From the NCBI GenBank assembly GCA_018816735.1, contig JAHIVH010000034.1:1-64000 (forward strand): DNA of 64,000 nt, read 5' to 3'. Source of the stretch: Pseudomonadota bacterium (lineage in GTDB: Bacteria; Desulfobacterota; Desulfobacteria; Desulfobacterales; JAHIVH01). A program made the position numbers and the translations under genes. Position 1 is the first letter of the stretch, and the number at the start of each line of letters is the position of its first letter. This document shows, piece after piece, positions 43,373 to 53,524 of this stretch. Under the pieces are notes generated by a model that saw only the letters and a program-made list of their open reading frames with translations, was not told where the DNA came from and searched no databases.

Positions 43373-44125
43373 TCAGGGTTTATCTATTTTCGTGAGAATC
43401 TGTGTGGCCATATCCTTGTAGTATATACTGTCTGTCATCACTGCCTTTTCAAGCAGAAGTTTTGCTTCGGCCAGATTGTCTTTGCCACCCAGATCGACCA
43501 GAAGCTCAGCCAGGTAAATGGGGCCCTCTTCATGAGGATTGCCGAAAAATTCAGTCTTCTGATATTCGCGTAAATACGTCAACGAATGTTTTTTGTTTTT
43601 GAGGGGCCAGGGAATAACATACCAGAACCGGCCCAGTCCCATAATGGCGCCGGCGCCTTCATAGGTTTTGTCCAACGCATATGCTTTTTCAAGACTCTCC
43701 CGGGTTTTACCCACGAGCCCCTCCTTTACTACGGTAAAGATGCTGACCCCATCGAGATATTCACCCGCGCTTGACGCCCACCAATAGTAGCCATTGGGTT
43801 TGTTTGGTTCGAGATCGATGGCTTGCTGGGCGTATTTCATGCCTTCCTTGCCGTATTTGGCGCAAATTTCCTTCCAATCACCTGATCCCTGCCGTTTGTA
43901 AAGTGCGCTGTACCAGCGACAAGACCTGGCACATCGCCAGGTCATTCCAAAATCATTCGGGTTGGCGGCCAGGGCCTCAAGACACAAATCAATCGATTTT
44001 TGATAGTTTTCAACCGTTCGTTTGTCATCAAGGTTGTCTATTGAGGCAAAGTCCGCTGCCAGTGCGGAAAGTGGTGATAAACCGATGAACAAGGATATCA
44101 TCCAGAACATAACAAATCTTATCAT
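43373..44125 (-). CDS. Periplasmic TPR protein, TatT-like TRAP component
   Basis: 250 residues from the ATG at 44125, with GGGGGAG upstream. The signal peptide (RFVMFWMISLFIGLSPLSALA) is cleaved before ADF. Alternating helices form TPR-like repeats (TVENYQKSIDLCLEALAANP, GKEGMKYAQQAIDLEPNKPN, TRESLEKAYALDKTYEGAGA, LAEAKLLLEKAVMTDS). This matches the TRAP transporter-associated TatT family, but no TRAP permease is nearby. It may be a periplasmic adaptor for hydrophobic ligand uptake. Confidence 0.75.
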   Translation of the reverse strand: MIRFVMFWMISLFIGLSPLSALAADFASIDNLDDKRTVENYQKSIDLCLEALAANPNDFGMTWRCARSCRWYSALYKRQGSGDWKEICAKYGKEGMKYAQQAIDLEPNKPNGYYWWASSAGEYLDGVSIFTVVKEGLVGKTRESLEKAYALDKTYEGAGAIMGLGRFWYVIPWPLKNKKHSLTYLREYQKTEFFGNPHEEGPIYLAELLVDLGGKDNLAEAKLLLEKAVMTDSIYYKDMATQILTKIDKP

Positions 44126-44255
44126 AGGTCTCCCCCTTGAGTGATAATAATAAAAATCATTTTTGTGTTCGACAGATATATGCACCGCTTTTTCATGATA
44201 CGCATCAATGGAATCCTTAACCGGTATAGAATATCGCCACCTGATACATCATTCC

Positions 44256-45062
44256 TTAAACCGGATCATAAAATAGCGGCTTCCGTTTTTCCAGATTTGC
44301 CGAGACGGCCTCACACTGATTCGGAGAACCAATCAACGCCATTTCAAATTGTGACTCTTTCAACAGTCCTGTGGCTTCATCGCAGTGCCAGAACTCGTTT
44401 AAAAGCTTTTTGGCCATCCTGACCGCATGAGGACTTTTTGAGGCAATCTCCCTTGCGAGAAGCTTTGCGTCCTCATAAGGATTTTCGCATACTCTCGTCA
44501 CCAGACCCAAATGGCAGGCCTCTTTACCGTTTATTATCTTCCCGGTGAAGACCATTTCCTTGGCCACATCAAGGGGAACCAAGTCCCGCAGCGTCTGAGA
44601 GGCTGACATATCCGGGATCAGCCCCCATTTGATTTCCATAATGGAAAGTTTGGCATCAGGTGCGGCCAACCGGATGTCCGCCCCCAAGGCTATCTGAAAC
44701 CCACCGCCCAGGGCTGCGCCATGGATAGCCGCAATCACCGGCATGGGCAGTTGCTTATACCCATAGGCGACAAATTGAAAAATATTGCTTATTTCTCCTT
44801 GGTAACGTTCTTCCAGATTTGCAAGGGGATTGGTGTCCGAATGTATCATGGCAGAGAAAGTCTCCACATCCAATCCGGCACAAAATCCCTTTCCCTCCCC
44901 GGATAAAACGACGGCACGGACGGTTGTCGCACGGGAGAGTTTCCTGAGGGTATCCGCCATGGCGTCAACCATGTCAAAGCTTAGTGCATTGTATTTATCG
45001 GGACGATTAAACCTGACATCCGCCACATGATCCTCAATGGAAACCGTTACCAGTTCCGCCAT
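44256..45062 (-). CDS. Enoyl-CoA hydratase/isomerase (crotonase) family
   Basis: 268 residues of crotonase fold: YNALSFDMVDAMADTL, AVVLSGEGKGFCAGLDVE (oxyanion strand), AIHGAALGGGFQIALGADIRLA and SIMEIKWGLIPDMSASQTLRDLVP. The Gly-rich oxyanion hole is intact. The activity may be hydration of enoyl-CoA, isomerisation or hydrolysis; in this context it would carry out a beta-oxidation step. The hotdog protein gene upstream at 45097 runs in the same direction with a 34-bp gap, so they share an operon. Confidence 0.92.
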   Translation of the reverse strand: MAELVTVSIEDHVADVRFNRPDKYNALSFDMVDAMADTLRKLSRATTVRAVVLSGEGKGFCAGLDVETFSAMIHSDTNPLANLEERYQGEISNIFQFVAYGYKQLPMPVIAAIHGAALGGGFQIALGADIRLAAPDAKLSIMEIKWGLIPDMSASQTLRDLVPLDVAKEMVFTGKIINGKEACHLGLVTRVCENPYEDAKLLAREIASKSPHAVRMAKKLLNEFWHCDEATGLLKESQFEMALIGSPNQCEAVSANLEKRKPLFYDPV

Positions 45063-45096
45063 GCCTTTCTCCCATTGTCTTATTATGCATTTTACC

Positions 45097-45558
45097 TTAG
45101 CAATCGAATTTGTTAGTTCTTAGCTGATAAACCCCCGTGCTGAAGGCGACCATTTCTCCGGACGCATCCTTTATTTGCGTTTCAATCCTGAAGTCTGACT
45201 TGCCATTGGTTTCAGCCTCTTTTTCTATTCGTTCTATTTCTTCCTTGGCGATAAATATTTCCACATACGCATCTGTTTTTACGGGTTTGACATATTTGAT
45301 CCTCATATCCTTTACAATCGGATAGAACCGAATCTGATCAAATGACGCCCAGCAAAAAACACCTCCTATGAATTCGGCAAGCGAAAACAGCGCACCGGCA
45401 TACATGATACCGATATGATTTTGGTTGCCTTCAAGCGGGGCAGAGAGTTTGGCATAACCTTTTCTAGCCGCTGTCACCTTCAATCCCATACGTTTGATAA
45501 AACCGATTCTGTCTTCCAGGGATTCTTGAATGTATTGCGGTTCTTTGGTGCCATCCAT
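45097..45558 (-). CDS. Hotdog-fold thioesterase-like protein (PaaI / YiiD-C like)
   Basis: 153 residues with hotdog signatures: NHIGIMYAGALFSLAEFIGGVFCW (helix and dimer strand), IVKDMRIKYVKPVKTDAYVEIFI and ASGEMVAFSTGVYQLR. Such proteins hydrolyse acyl-CoA thioesters. It leads a two-gene operon with a crotonase. A role in releasing CoA from a dead-end acyl-CoA is plausible. Subfamily assignment is moderate. Confidence 0.8.
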   Translation of the reverse strand: MDGTKEPQYIQESLEDRIGFIKRMGLKVTAARKGYAKLSAPLEGNQNHIGIMYAGALFSLAEFIGGVFCWASFDQIRFYPIVKDMRIKYVKPVKTDAYVEIFIAKEEIERIEKEAETNGKSDFRIETQIKDASGEMVAFSTGVYQLRTNKFDC

Positions 45559-45773
45559 ATAGAGTAATCGACCAGCCCAAAACGGTTTAAGTTGTTTTAA
45601 TCGGTGTTTGTTTTCAACAGTAGCGTCTCTTGTGGAATCTGCTTTGCCTGGGTAGGAGCAAAAAATATGCCTATATATATCTATTTGAATTTATAGATTT
45701 TAAATTTTGAAAACCCGAACAATAGCACCATTCTGAATTTTCAATCTTGAATTTCGACCGAATAGGATATAAC

Positions 45774-45793
45774 ATCTATCGTTATTGATAGAT
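45774..45793. promoter_or_regulatory. Dyad ATCTATC-N6-GATAGAT upstream of the second sigma-54 activator
   Basis: Seven-base perfect arms, 51 bp before the ATG at 45844, within an AT-rich 285-bp intergenic stretch that also contains the promoter of the divergent thioesterase gene. It may be an operator or autoregulatory site. It could be chance in AT-rich DNA. Confidence 0.3.
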
Positions 45794-45843
45794 AATTTTT
45801 AAAACGATCTTATATAACAGAGTAGCCATAAGCTATCCTGGAA

Positions 45844-47412
45844 ATGTCACCAGCCATGGATGAAAAAGATTTTTTTAGAAATGCCACAACAAGAATTTGC
45901 GGCAGTCTGGAAATAGAGAAGGCCCTCTGGAACGCCTTTTTGTATATCCGTAATTTCATACCGGCAAGCCAAATGGCGCTGCATCTATATGACCGGAATA
46001 CCGGTGTCGTTGAAACAGTGGCCCGGGCCACTCCTGAAGGCTATCAGGCGCTGTCGCTCAAATTGCCTCTTTCCAAAACTGGACGCGATCAGGCGGAAAA
46101 ACAACGATCCATGCGCATTCGGCGCATTGATACAGTCAAAAATGATACGATCGCAGCCACGGTAAGCAAACCGTTTGCCGATTTGAACCTGGCGGGCCTG
46201 GTGATGGATCTGGTCATTGAGAAAAAATTTTTGGGAACCGTGACCTTGCATAGCGAACCCGGCAAAAAATTTTCCACAGACCATGAACACTTGTTGAGGG
46301 TGTTGAATGAACCGTTTGCGATCGCCCTCACAAACAATATCCGCTATCGCAAATTGCAGAAGTACCGGGACCTGCTGATTGACAATAACCGGTATCTTCA
46401 ACATGAGCTGCAACGTGTATCCGGAGAAGAAGTCATCGGAGCAGAGTTTGGATTACGCCCGGTCATGGAACTCGTCCGTCAGGTTGCACCGAGGGATACA
46501 CCTGTAATGCTTTTGGGGGAAACCGGTGTTGGAAAGGAGCTGATCGCCAGTGCTATCCATAATTTCTCTCCAAGACAGGAGGGCCCATTCATTAAAGTCA
46601 ATTGCGGTTCAATACCCGAATCGCTCATGGACAGTGAACTTTTCGGCCATGAAAAGGGCGCTTTCACCGGCGCAAATGCCAGAAAACGCGGACGATTTGA
46701 GAGAGCAAACACCGGGACCATTTTTCTGGATGAAATTGGAGAGTTGTCAAGCGATGCACAGGTGAGGTTGCTTCGCGTGATACAGGAAAAGGAAATTGAA
46801 AGAGTCGGAGGAACGGAAACGATCAATCTGGATATCCGGGTGATTGCCGCTACCCATAGAAATCTGGAGAAAATGCTCGCAGAAGGCCGCTTTCGGGAAG
46901 ATTTGTATTTCCGGTTGAAAGTATTCCCGATTGTGATCCCACCACTTCGCAGCCGCATGTCTGATCTGCCATCACTCGTGCAACACTTTATCCAAAAAAA
47001 AAGTCTGGATTTAAAATTGGGAAAGATACCCCTTCTTGCTCCGGGTGCGCTTGAATCATTAATGAGTTATCCGTGGCCCGGCAATGTCAGGGAACTGGAA
47101 AACGCTGTTGAACGGGCGCTGATACTCTCCGGAGACAACACCATCACCTTTAATGATATTGATATGTCCGCGTGCAGAGCCCCCAATCCACCTGAAATTC
47201 ATCCACGAGACTTGAATTTTACAGGTCTGGACACAGCCATGGCAAGACATATACAAAATGCCCTCTGCAATTCCTGCGGAAAAATTGAAGGAAAAAACGG
47301 AGCCGCGGAACTCCTGCAGATCAACCCCAAGACACTCCGAAACAGAATGAGGAAACTGGGGGTTCCTTTCGGGAAAAAAGCGAAAATGATCTATTCAGGC
47401 CCCATTCCTTAA
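45844..47412 (+). CDS. Sigma-54-dependent activator with N-terminal GAF-like sensor
   Basis: 522 residues. N-terminal GAF-like sensing domain (about 15-175), linker, AAA+ with Walker A GETGVGKE (225-232), GAFTGA (272-277), TIFLDEIGEL Walker B and arginine-finger region, and a Fis-type HTH at the end (KIEGKNGAAELLQINPKTLRNRMRKLGV). It has the same domain layout as the activator at 31513. It lies next to an HdrD-like Fe-S gene and divergent from thioesterase and crotonase genes, so it probably controls one or both. The signal is unknown. Confidence 0.93.
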   Translation: MSPAMDEKDFFRNATTRICGSLEIEKALWNAFLYIRNFIPASQMALHLYDRNTGVVETVARATPEGYQALSLKLPLSKTGRDQAEKQRSMRIRRIDTVKNDTIAATVSKPFADLNLAGLVMDLVIEKKFLGTVTLHSEPGKKFSTDHEHLLRVLNEPFAIALTNNIRYRKLQKYRDLLIDNNRYLQHELQRVSGEEVIGAEFGLRPVMELVRQVAPRDTPVMLLGETGVGKELIASAIHNFSPRQEGPFIKVNCGSIPESLMDSELFGHEKGAFTGANARKRGRFERANTGTIFLDEIGELSSDAQVRLLRVIQEKEIERVGGTETINLDIRVIAATHRNLEKMLAEGRFREDLYFRLKVFPIVIPPLRSRMSDLPSLVQHFIQKKSLDLKLGKIPLLAPGALESLMSYPWPGNVRELENAVERALILSGDNTITFNDIDMSACRAPNPPEIHPRDLNFTGLDTAMARHIQNALCNSCGKIEGKNGAAELLQINPKTLRNRMRKLGVPFGKKAKMIYSGPIP

Positions 47413-47532
47413 TCCGGAAGGTTTATCATTTTCTTTAAAACGAAAAAAATAATGTGTGCGTACCTGATCTTTTGTGATACGGATAAAGGGCAGTGAAAAC
47501 GACTGGAACAGGAAAGAGTAATAAAATCCCTG

Positions 47533-48741
47533 ATGGACCCATTAAAACAAACTGAATCTGAATCCCATTTCAAAAGGGGTTTTTCTCCTGAAATATGTAT
47601 TGCGTGCGGCAAGTGTTTGTCCGGCTGCCGATATCTGAATCTTACACCCAAAGAAGCCAGGAAAATCATCAAGGATGTTATAGAAAAGCCGGCCTGGCAT
47701 CCTGTGCTGTCAGGATGCCTGACCTGCGGCAAATGTGAACACAGATGCCCGAAAGGTGCTCATCCGAGCCTGATGATGCTTGAGCTGTTGAACCTTAAAA
47801 GAAACACTGAACCCCACGTATCCCCTTCCCTTGCTTATGCGTTAAATGGCATGGAAACGGAAGGGTGGCACATGAATTTCTTTAAAGATATTTTCAACGG
47901 CCTTGGCAAAAAAGAAAAAAACATACTAAAGCACTGGGCTGTTCCCAAAACAGGTAAAGATCTTTTCTGGGCCGGATGTGGGTTCCGGATGCTGCCGGAT
48001 GCCCTTGAAAGTTCACATACCTTGAGAAATCTTCACAAGTTCGGTGGCCCTGACGATTGCTGCGGCATATTTGCCATCAAGGGCGGGCTTCTGGATGAGG
48101 GGTACCGTATTGCCGCGCGGCTCATAGAACGGCTGAAAAAATGCCGGTTTAACCGTTTGATTGTTGCCTGCGGCCATTGCCAGGAAATGTTCGTTAAAAT
48201 CATACCTGAGGTATTCGGGCTTGATTTCCCGTTTCAGACAGTGAGCATTTTTGAATACCTTCAGAAAATGGCAGACACAGGCATGGCCAGGGTAGTCCGC
48301 CCCCTGCACCTGAATGCAGCCATATCCGACGCCTGTTTCGGATATGAAATTGGTAATGATTATCTGGATGCGGTGAGACAGCTTTCTGCCACCATCGGCA
48401 TAAACCTTTCCGAACTGCCTCACAATCGGGAAGAGGCCGCCTGCTGTGGCCTGGGAGGATATTTAACGGATGGCAAGCTTAGGGGATTCATTCAGGGCGC
48501 GCTGATCAAACGCAAGGACTTCCTTCAAGCCGGACAAAAACATATCGTAAGCTATTGCCAGGGATGCCACCTCATGAACCACTACGCCCAACCCGGTTAT
48601 CAATCCCATTTCCTTTTAGAGGATGCACTCACCGCATTTGGCGAAACGGTTACGACACCCAATTCCATCCTGCACAGACGCCTTGTAAGGCCTCATATTA
48701 TCGGTCATTTTTCGCAACTCGCGAAAAATGCGGTCTGGTAA
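47533..48741 (+). CDS. HdrD/GlpC-like Fe-S oxidoreductase with two CCG domains
   Basis: 402 residues. N-terminal ferredoxin domain with two 4Fe-4S motifs, CIACGKCLSGCRY and CLTCGKCEHRCPKG, then two cysteine-rich CCG domains (DDCCGIFA with CGHCQEMF near 215, and AACCGLGGYL with SYCQGCHLMN near 335). This is the layout of heterodisulfide reductase HdrD and of the electron-carrying subunits in sulfate reducers. It accepts electrons from a partner dehydrogenase and delivers them to a disulfide or quinone. It follows the sigma-54 activator on the same strand. The partner is not identified in the window. Confidence 0.88.
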   Translation: MDPLKQTESESHFKRGFSPEICIACGKCLSGCRYLNLTPKEARKIIKDVIEKPAWHPVLSGCLTCGKCEHRCPKGAHPSLMMLELLNLKRNTEPHVSPSLAYALNGMETEGWHMNFFKDIFNGLGKKEKNILKHWAVPKTGKDLFWAGCGFRMLPDALESSHTLRNLHKFGGPDDCCGIFAIKGGLLDEGYRIAARLIERLKKCRFNRLIVACGHCQEMFVKIIPEVFGLDFPFQTVSIFEYLQKMADTGMARVVRPLHLNAAISDACFGYEIGNDYLDAVRQLSATIGINLSELPHNREEAACCGLGGYLTDGKLRGFIQGALIKRKDFLQAGQKHIVSYCQGCHLMNHYAQPGYQSHFLLEDALTAFGETVTTPNSILHRRLVRPHIIGHFSQLAKNAVW

Positions 48742-48900
48742 CTCCGATCCAGATGTACACGCACGTTTATAGTGTATTTTTACCATACAGCGTATTTGTA
48801 AAATAGAGCTTGCATATGTTAGGATACCAATCATTTATATCGATTTAAACTATTAAAATTATTTCATAAAAAAGAATTTTTATAAAATATGTTATTTGTC

Positions 48901-48930
48901 TTGACATCTTCAGCAAATAAGGAGTACGTT
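48901..48930 (+). promoter_or_regulatory. Candidate sigma-70 promoter for the CocE-like gene
   Basis: TTGACA at 48901-48906, 18-bp spacer, TACGTT at 48925-48930. It is 44 bp upstream of the ATG at 48974, which has AGGAGGACGAC before it. The -10 is imperfect. Confidence 0.45.
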
Positions 48931-48973
48931 TCCAGAAAAAAACATATATCTCAACAATAAACAGGAGGACGAC

Positions 48974-51215
48974 ATGCGCTCGACGGTCTTTTTTTCCATT
49001 ATTCTGGTAATTATTTGGTATTGGCTTTTCTACTCCCGTCATCTCAGGCCTTATTCCCGTGGAAGAACAGGATAAAATGGCTGAAGCTATCAAGGCCGGT
49101 GGGGAAGGCTTTGAAGATGCCATTCTGGAATATAACGTGCGTATTGAAATCCCTGAAACCCAGGGGATGTCCTCTGTTGACCTATGGGCAACCCTGCTCC
49201 GGCATGAAGGAGATGACAAATGGCCCACGATCATTATCGGAACCCCTTACCGAAGAGAGATGGTTGGCGCCATGATGGGTATAGGCCTCTTTCCTTTTGG
49301 ATACAATATTCTCGTTTTTGACGTCCGGGGAACCGGTTCATCAGAAGGAGAATGGGTATCATTCGGCCCGGAAGAGCATACGGATTATGCTTACATTATT
49401 GATCACTGGATACCCGCACAAGTTTGGTCAGACGGGAAATCAGGCCTGTTTGGCGGGTCTTATATGGCGATTTCGCAAATGATGGCAGCCGGCCAGATCG
49501 CCTGCGATGGAGAAACAGGGGAACCCGTTCATCTGAAAGCCATGTTTCCCATGGCACCCATGACAGATGCATATAAGGACATTGTCATGCATGGTGGCAA
49601 CCTGGATCTGGCATTTATACCCATGTGGCTGGGAGGTGTAGATATGCTGGCACTTCTCCCGTCAACACTATATATGGGAGGCGAAAACACAACAACAGGT
49701 GCTGCGGCGGATGAAGAACAGATGATGGACGAAATTACAGATAACTTGATGGACAGCTGGAATCAGATTCCAGTGCACCTGTCCTGGTTTACCGATATTG
49801 AAAAAATGACGGATGGACAGTTCTTCGATGAAAGATCATCCATGACCTACTGGCCGGACAAGCATCCTGAAGGGAATCCATACTTTGGCGGTGATAAAAC
49901 CATATCCCCCAAACTACCCACGTTTATCACCGGCGGGTGGTTCTGCATCTTTCACAGAGGCGCATCAAATGCCTACCAATATGCGCTGAAAAACCATTCA
50001 CCTGAAGACAAGGCATTGATCATGGGCCCATGGTATCATGGCGATGCTGCAGGTAGTACTCCCGGAATCAAGGATATCGGCACCACATCAAGAATGATTG
50101 CCCGGTGGTTTGACTGGAAAATCAAAGGCATTCATGATCCGTTCATGGTTGAATTCCCTGTGATGATTTATGTGATGGGTGCTGACAAATGGCGCGTTGA
50201 AAAAGAATGGCCCCTTCCCGACTCCCGGACAGAGAAAAAAACGTTATATCTTTCCAGAAAAAAGGCTCAATATAACTGGAAAGACTGGTTTTCCTTCTTT
50301 AACTACCGCAAAAATTTCAAACTGGTCGAAGAACTGGGGAAAAGCGATCTTAAAGGTAATGCCCCCAAACTTATTCACAATCCTGCCGAATTGCACGGCA
50401 CCCTTTCCCGGTCCATGGTCCGATGGACGGCAGGTGCCCTTGCCATGATATCTCAGGAATTCAAGTACACCTATGATAAAAATATTGATGCAGCCATGTT
50501 CTGGGAGGATGAACGGTTAGATGAGATTGCCGCATTGACATTTACAACCAACACGCTTAAGGAAAATGTGGAAATCACGGGCCCGATCACACTTAAATTC
50601 TGGGCAAAAACAGATTTCGAAGAACCAGTGTCCCACGCCTATATCGACAAACTTCAGGACAGCATCTACAAAGACATCATGCAGCTGGAACTCAGGGATG
50701 ACAATAATTTTGTTAAAATGCTGATGGATGAAAAAGATGTGCAGTGGGTTGTGGAACTCAACGACGTTTACCCATATGGCAGAGCAAAAAATATAAGCTC
50801 CGGATGGTTACGGGCATCCCACCGGCCGTATAATCCGGATGAAAGCGAAGATACAACAGAGCACGCCATTGATCCGTCATACACGCCGTTTGATCCGTTT
50901 TATGATGGTCCGGACAAGGCACCGAAGCTGATCAAGGAAGACGAATTCTATGAATATGCCGTGGAAATATGGCCCACGTCAAACCTGTTTAAAAAAGGGC
51001 ATAAAATCCGCATCAGCATTTCAGCGTCTGACTACCCTCACCTGTTGCCCATTATGGTGCCATCTGAAAATGAAATCATCATTGATGAAGACCATGCGGC
51101 GACACTTGAATTTACAACCGTCAACACCGATGACAAAGGGAAAACCTGGGAATGGGTGGATGACATGGAAGGCTATTCGGATGTGGATCAGTATCTCATG
51201 GAACATCAAAACTGA
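48974..51215 (+). CDS. CocE/NonD family hydrolase with frameshifted signal peptide
   Basis: The mature enzyme is read from about 49011 to 51215. The alpha/beta hydrolase of the CocE/X-Pro dipeptidyl-peptidase class has nucleophile region FGGSYMAISQM, acidic loop and MGPWYHGDAAG histidine, followed by the C-terminal jelly-roll domain (NVEITGPITLKFWAKTD). The strong ribosome-binding site and ATG at 48974 lead into MRSTVFFSIILV, the start of a signal peptide, but this frame ends in a stop; the rest of the signal peptide (LFGIGFSTPVISG) is in the +1-shifted frame that continues into the enzyme. A GTG at 49059 could start a cytoplasmic form. Either an inactivating insertion near 49007-49017, a programmed shift, or a sequencing error is possible. 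Confidence 0.8.
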
Positions 51216-51314
51216 TTGGCAGAAATTTTTTAGGTAAACAATAACATTTAAAATGATAGATGGTGTTCGTTAAAAATTAGTTTTTGAAAATCAGCGTAAG
51301 AATGGATTATTGCT

Positions 51315-52022
51315 ATGCTTGAGATTTATGCAGTAGAACAAGATGATATCATTGATGACAATCGTTTCAAGTTTCTTTTGCCGTATGTTTCAGAGGAAAA
51401 GCAATCCAGGATAAAAAGGTACAGAAAAAAATCCTGTGCACAGCAGGCCCTGATGGGAGATCTTCTGGTACGGTCAATCATTCATGAAAAGCTTTACATG
51501 AAAAATAAAGATATCCGCTTTGGGTATAATGAATACGGAAAGCCATATCTTCTCGGCAATGAAAATTTCCACTTCAACCTGTCCCATTCCGGAGACTGGG
51601 TTGTCTGTGCAGTAAGCGACAGCATTGTGGGAATTGATGTGGAAAAGGTAATGCCCACAGACTACGGCATTTCAAAACGATTTTTTTCACAGGATGAACA
51701 TGAATACCTGCTCTGCCAGAAAGAAAAAGAGAAACTCTATACGTTCTATGACCTGTGGACGCTTAAGGAAAGCTATGCCAAAGCCATCGGAAAAGGGCTT
51801 TATATGCCTTTAAACACATTTTCAATAATCATCTACAATGAGTTGATCTCGATCAACCCTCAGTTTGAAAGCCATTTCTTCAATTTCAAACAATTTACTA
51901 TAGACATTGAATACAAGCTTTCCGTGTGCCTGGGAGATGAATTCAAAGAGGAAGAAATGTCCGTCATGTCCATGACAGACTTTTTAACTGACATTGATAA
52001 AAAAATATTCTATGGGTTTTGA
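51315..52022 (+). CDS. 4'-phosphopantetheinyl transferase, Sfp type
   Basis: 235 residues with VGIDVEKVMP and DLWTLKESYAKAIGKGLYMP, the two motifs that bind magnesium and CoA in the Sfp/AcpT superfamily; the N-terminal half (LPYVSEEKQSRIKRYRKKSCAQQALMGDLLVRSI) is also typical. It transfers phosphopantetheine from CoA onto acyl- or peptidyl-carrier proteins. No NRPS or PKS is in the window, so it may serve a carrier protein elsewhere. The overlapping small unknown gene starts two bases after its stop. Confidence 0.92.
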   Translation: MLEIYAVEQDDIIDDNRFKFLLPYVSEEKQSRIKRYRKKSCAQQALMGDLLVRSIIHEKLYMKNKDIRFGYNEYGKPYLLGNENFHFNLSHSGDWVVCAVSDSIVGIDVEKVMPTDYGISKRFFSQDEHEYLLCQKEKEKLYTFYDLWTLKESYAKAIGKGLYMPLNTFSIIIYNELISINPQFESHFFNFKQFTIDIEYKLSVCLGDEFKEEEMSVMSMTDFLTDIDKKIFYGF

Positions 52023-52023
52023 G

Positions 52024-52362
52024 ATGAACGATGAAACCATAGACTATACCCACCCGAAACTGAACGAGACAGTTGTGGCAATAGGTGGAAATTACATCCT
52101 TACCCATGAAAAACGGCTGAACGTAAATGGCAGGGATGTGCTCTATTATAGAGGAGTAGCTGTTTTTGACACGACCTGTTGTGGTGCGGGAGGATGTTCC
52201 TACGCATATGTTCCGGGATTCATCGTTGAATGGAAAAAGGAAAAGACCAAAGAGAATCTCGATGTATCCCGAATCGCTCCTGTAAAAAAGGATGATGACC
52301 GGAAAAGCATAGAAAGCGGTATCATGAAGATGGAAATGGTCTATCAGGTGAATTTTCTGTAA
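52024..52362 (+). CDS. Conserved hypothetical protein
   Basis: 112 residues from the ATG at 52024, which is one base after the PPTase stop. It contains a cysteine-rich turn (TTCCGAGGCSYAYVPGFI) that could bind a metal, and beta-strand-like segments. I do not recognise a family. The close spacing implies co-translation with the PPTase. Confidence 0.6.
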   Translation: MNDETIDYTHPKLNETVVAIGGNYILTHEKRLNVNGRDVLYYRGVAVFDTTCCGAGGCSYAYVPGFIVEWKKEKTKENLDVSRIAPVKKDDDRKSIESGIMKMEMVYQVNFL

Positions 52363-52576
52363 CCTGAAAGAAATAACAGAAGCGGTAAAAAGTCAACGGT
52401 AAAAGGCTGAAGGGAATCAACCATCCAACGCAACAAACCGAATGAACCCCACAAAAACCCAACAAATCCGTTTCCTGATAATTTTTGTTTTGATTTTTTC
52501 AAATCATGTGCTTTATTGCCACTATCCAGTTCCTCTTTTTGTGGTTCATGTTTACTGACAGGAGATCATTTGAAAT

Positions 52577-53455
52577 ATGGTACAATATCCGGAAATAATA
52601 TCAGAAATGATCAACAGTGCCCAATCCGGAAAATTAAACGTATTCAGGTTGTCTGAATTTATGTCAGGACCATCGCTTGAAGATGTATACAGGGATTTTG
52701 ATAAGTCCATGTTCTTTTTTTCCGTATATGTATACGAAAACCGCCTTGAAGAAAACCTCTGGAGAGATGACCGTTTTGCCGAAAAAGAGACGGTTCGTTT
52801 ATGTTCTCTTGTTGAAGAAAAAACTCGTCAATACTGGTTTGGCAGGCAGAATGATCATTTAAAACGTATTGATGCGCGCATGGCGGAGTTGAGAAGTGAA
52901 ATGGAATTCAGGCATATGAAGGAAGGCGAACTGAGGGATAAATCTGTTGATGAGTTAAACCAGGAAATTTATCCTGAAATGATTGAGCAAATAAAAGAAG
53001 AATACAAGGAAATGTATGAAGATGAATGGGAAAAATACTGGGTAAAGGAAGACCCGTTTAAAGAACGGATCGAAATCAGGTACCACCGGCGGTATGACAT
53101 GCCAAATCCTTTTAATCAATGGGACAGCCGGAACATCTGGCAGCAATTTTACTTTGCGAAAAACAACAGTGGCGAATTCTACTATACCCAGGGCGGGTCC
53201 GCCAGCAGCAGCCAAAGATATTATCACGGTTTCTACGGTCATCTGTTTGCCCTGTTAAACTCTGAAAAACCAGTTTCCACCTTCTTTTTTGATTATGACA
53301 GCAGGAACAGGTTTGTGTTCAAAAAAAAGGAAAACAGTCTGTGGTTAAATCACATTGACCTCACTGGAAATTTTAAAATCGACTGGGTGGGTAGCCGCGA
53401 AATCCTCAAAGGTGTTAATAAAATAAAACCGAAAGGGTGGCTGGCATTCACCTGA
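52577..53455 (+). CDS. Hypothetical protein with charged coiled-coil middle
   Basis: 292 residues, AGGAGA eleven bases upstream of the ATG. The middle (about 90-160) is strongly helical and charged (MAELRSEMEFRHMKEGELRD, IEQIKEEYKEMYEDEWEKYW). The C-terminal third is aromatic-rich (YYTQGGSASSSQRYYHGFYG). No family is recognised. It is placed between the PPTase pair and cardiolipin synthase on the same strand; GTG or ATG starts of the next gene lie at its stop. Confidence 0.6.
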   Translation: MVQYPEIISEMINSAQSGKLNVFRLSEFMSGPSLEDVYRDFDKSMFFFSVYVYENRLEENLWRDDRFAEKETVRLCSLVEEKTRQYWFGRQNDHLKRIDARMAELRSEMEFRHMKEGELRDKSVDELNQEIYPEMIEQIKEEYKEMYEDEWEKYWVKEDPFKERIEIRYHRRYDMPNPFNQWDSRNIWQQFYFAKNNSGEFYYTQGGSASSSQRYYHGFYGHLFALLNSEKPVSTFFFDYDSRNRFVFKKKENSLWLNHIDLTGNFKIDWVGSREILKGVNKIKPKGWLAFT

Positions 53456-53494
53456 GTGAAAAACAGGATTGAGCCTGTATCTTCTGTTCACGTC

Positions 53495-53513
53495 TTTTTT
53501 TTTTGGGGGGGGG
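53495..53513 (+). repeat. T10G9 homopolymer tract
   Basis: Ten T then nine G just 11 bp before the ATG of cardiolipin synthase, and inside an upstream extension that is in frame with it (a GTG at 53456). Tracts of this length slip in replication; slippage could change initiation or the frame of the extension. Confidence 0.7.
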
Positions 53514-53524
53514 ATTTCAGCGTT

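Noticed and set aside
48707..48729. Perfect inverted repeat ATTTTTCGC-AACTC-GCGAAAAAT near the end of the HdrD-like gene.
   Set aside because: It lies inside the coding sequence before the stop and is not followed by a T-run; it could be a chance hairpin, so it is not listed as a terminator.
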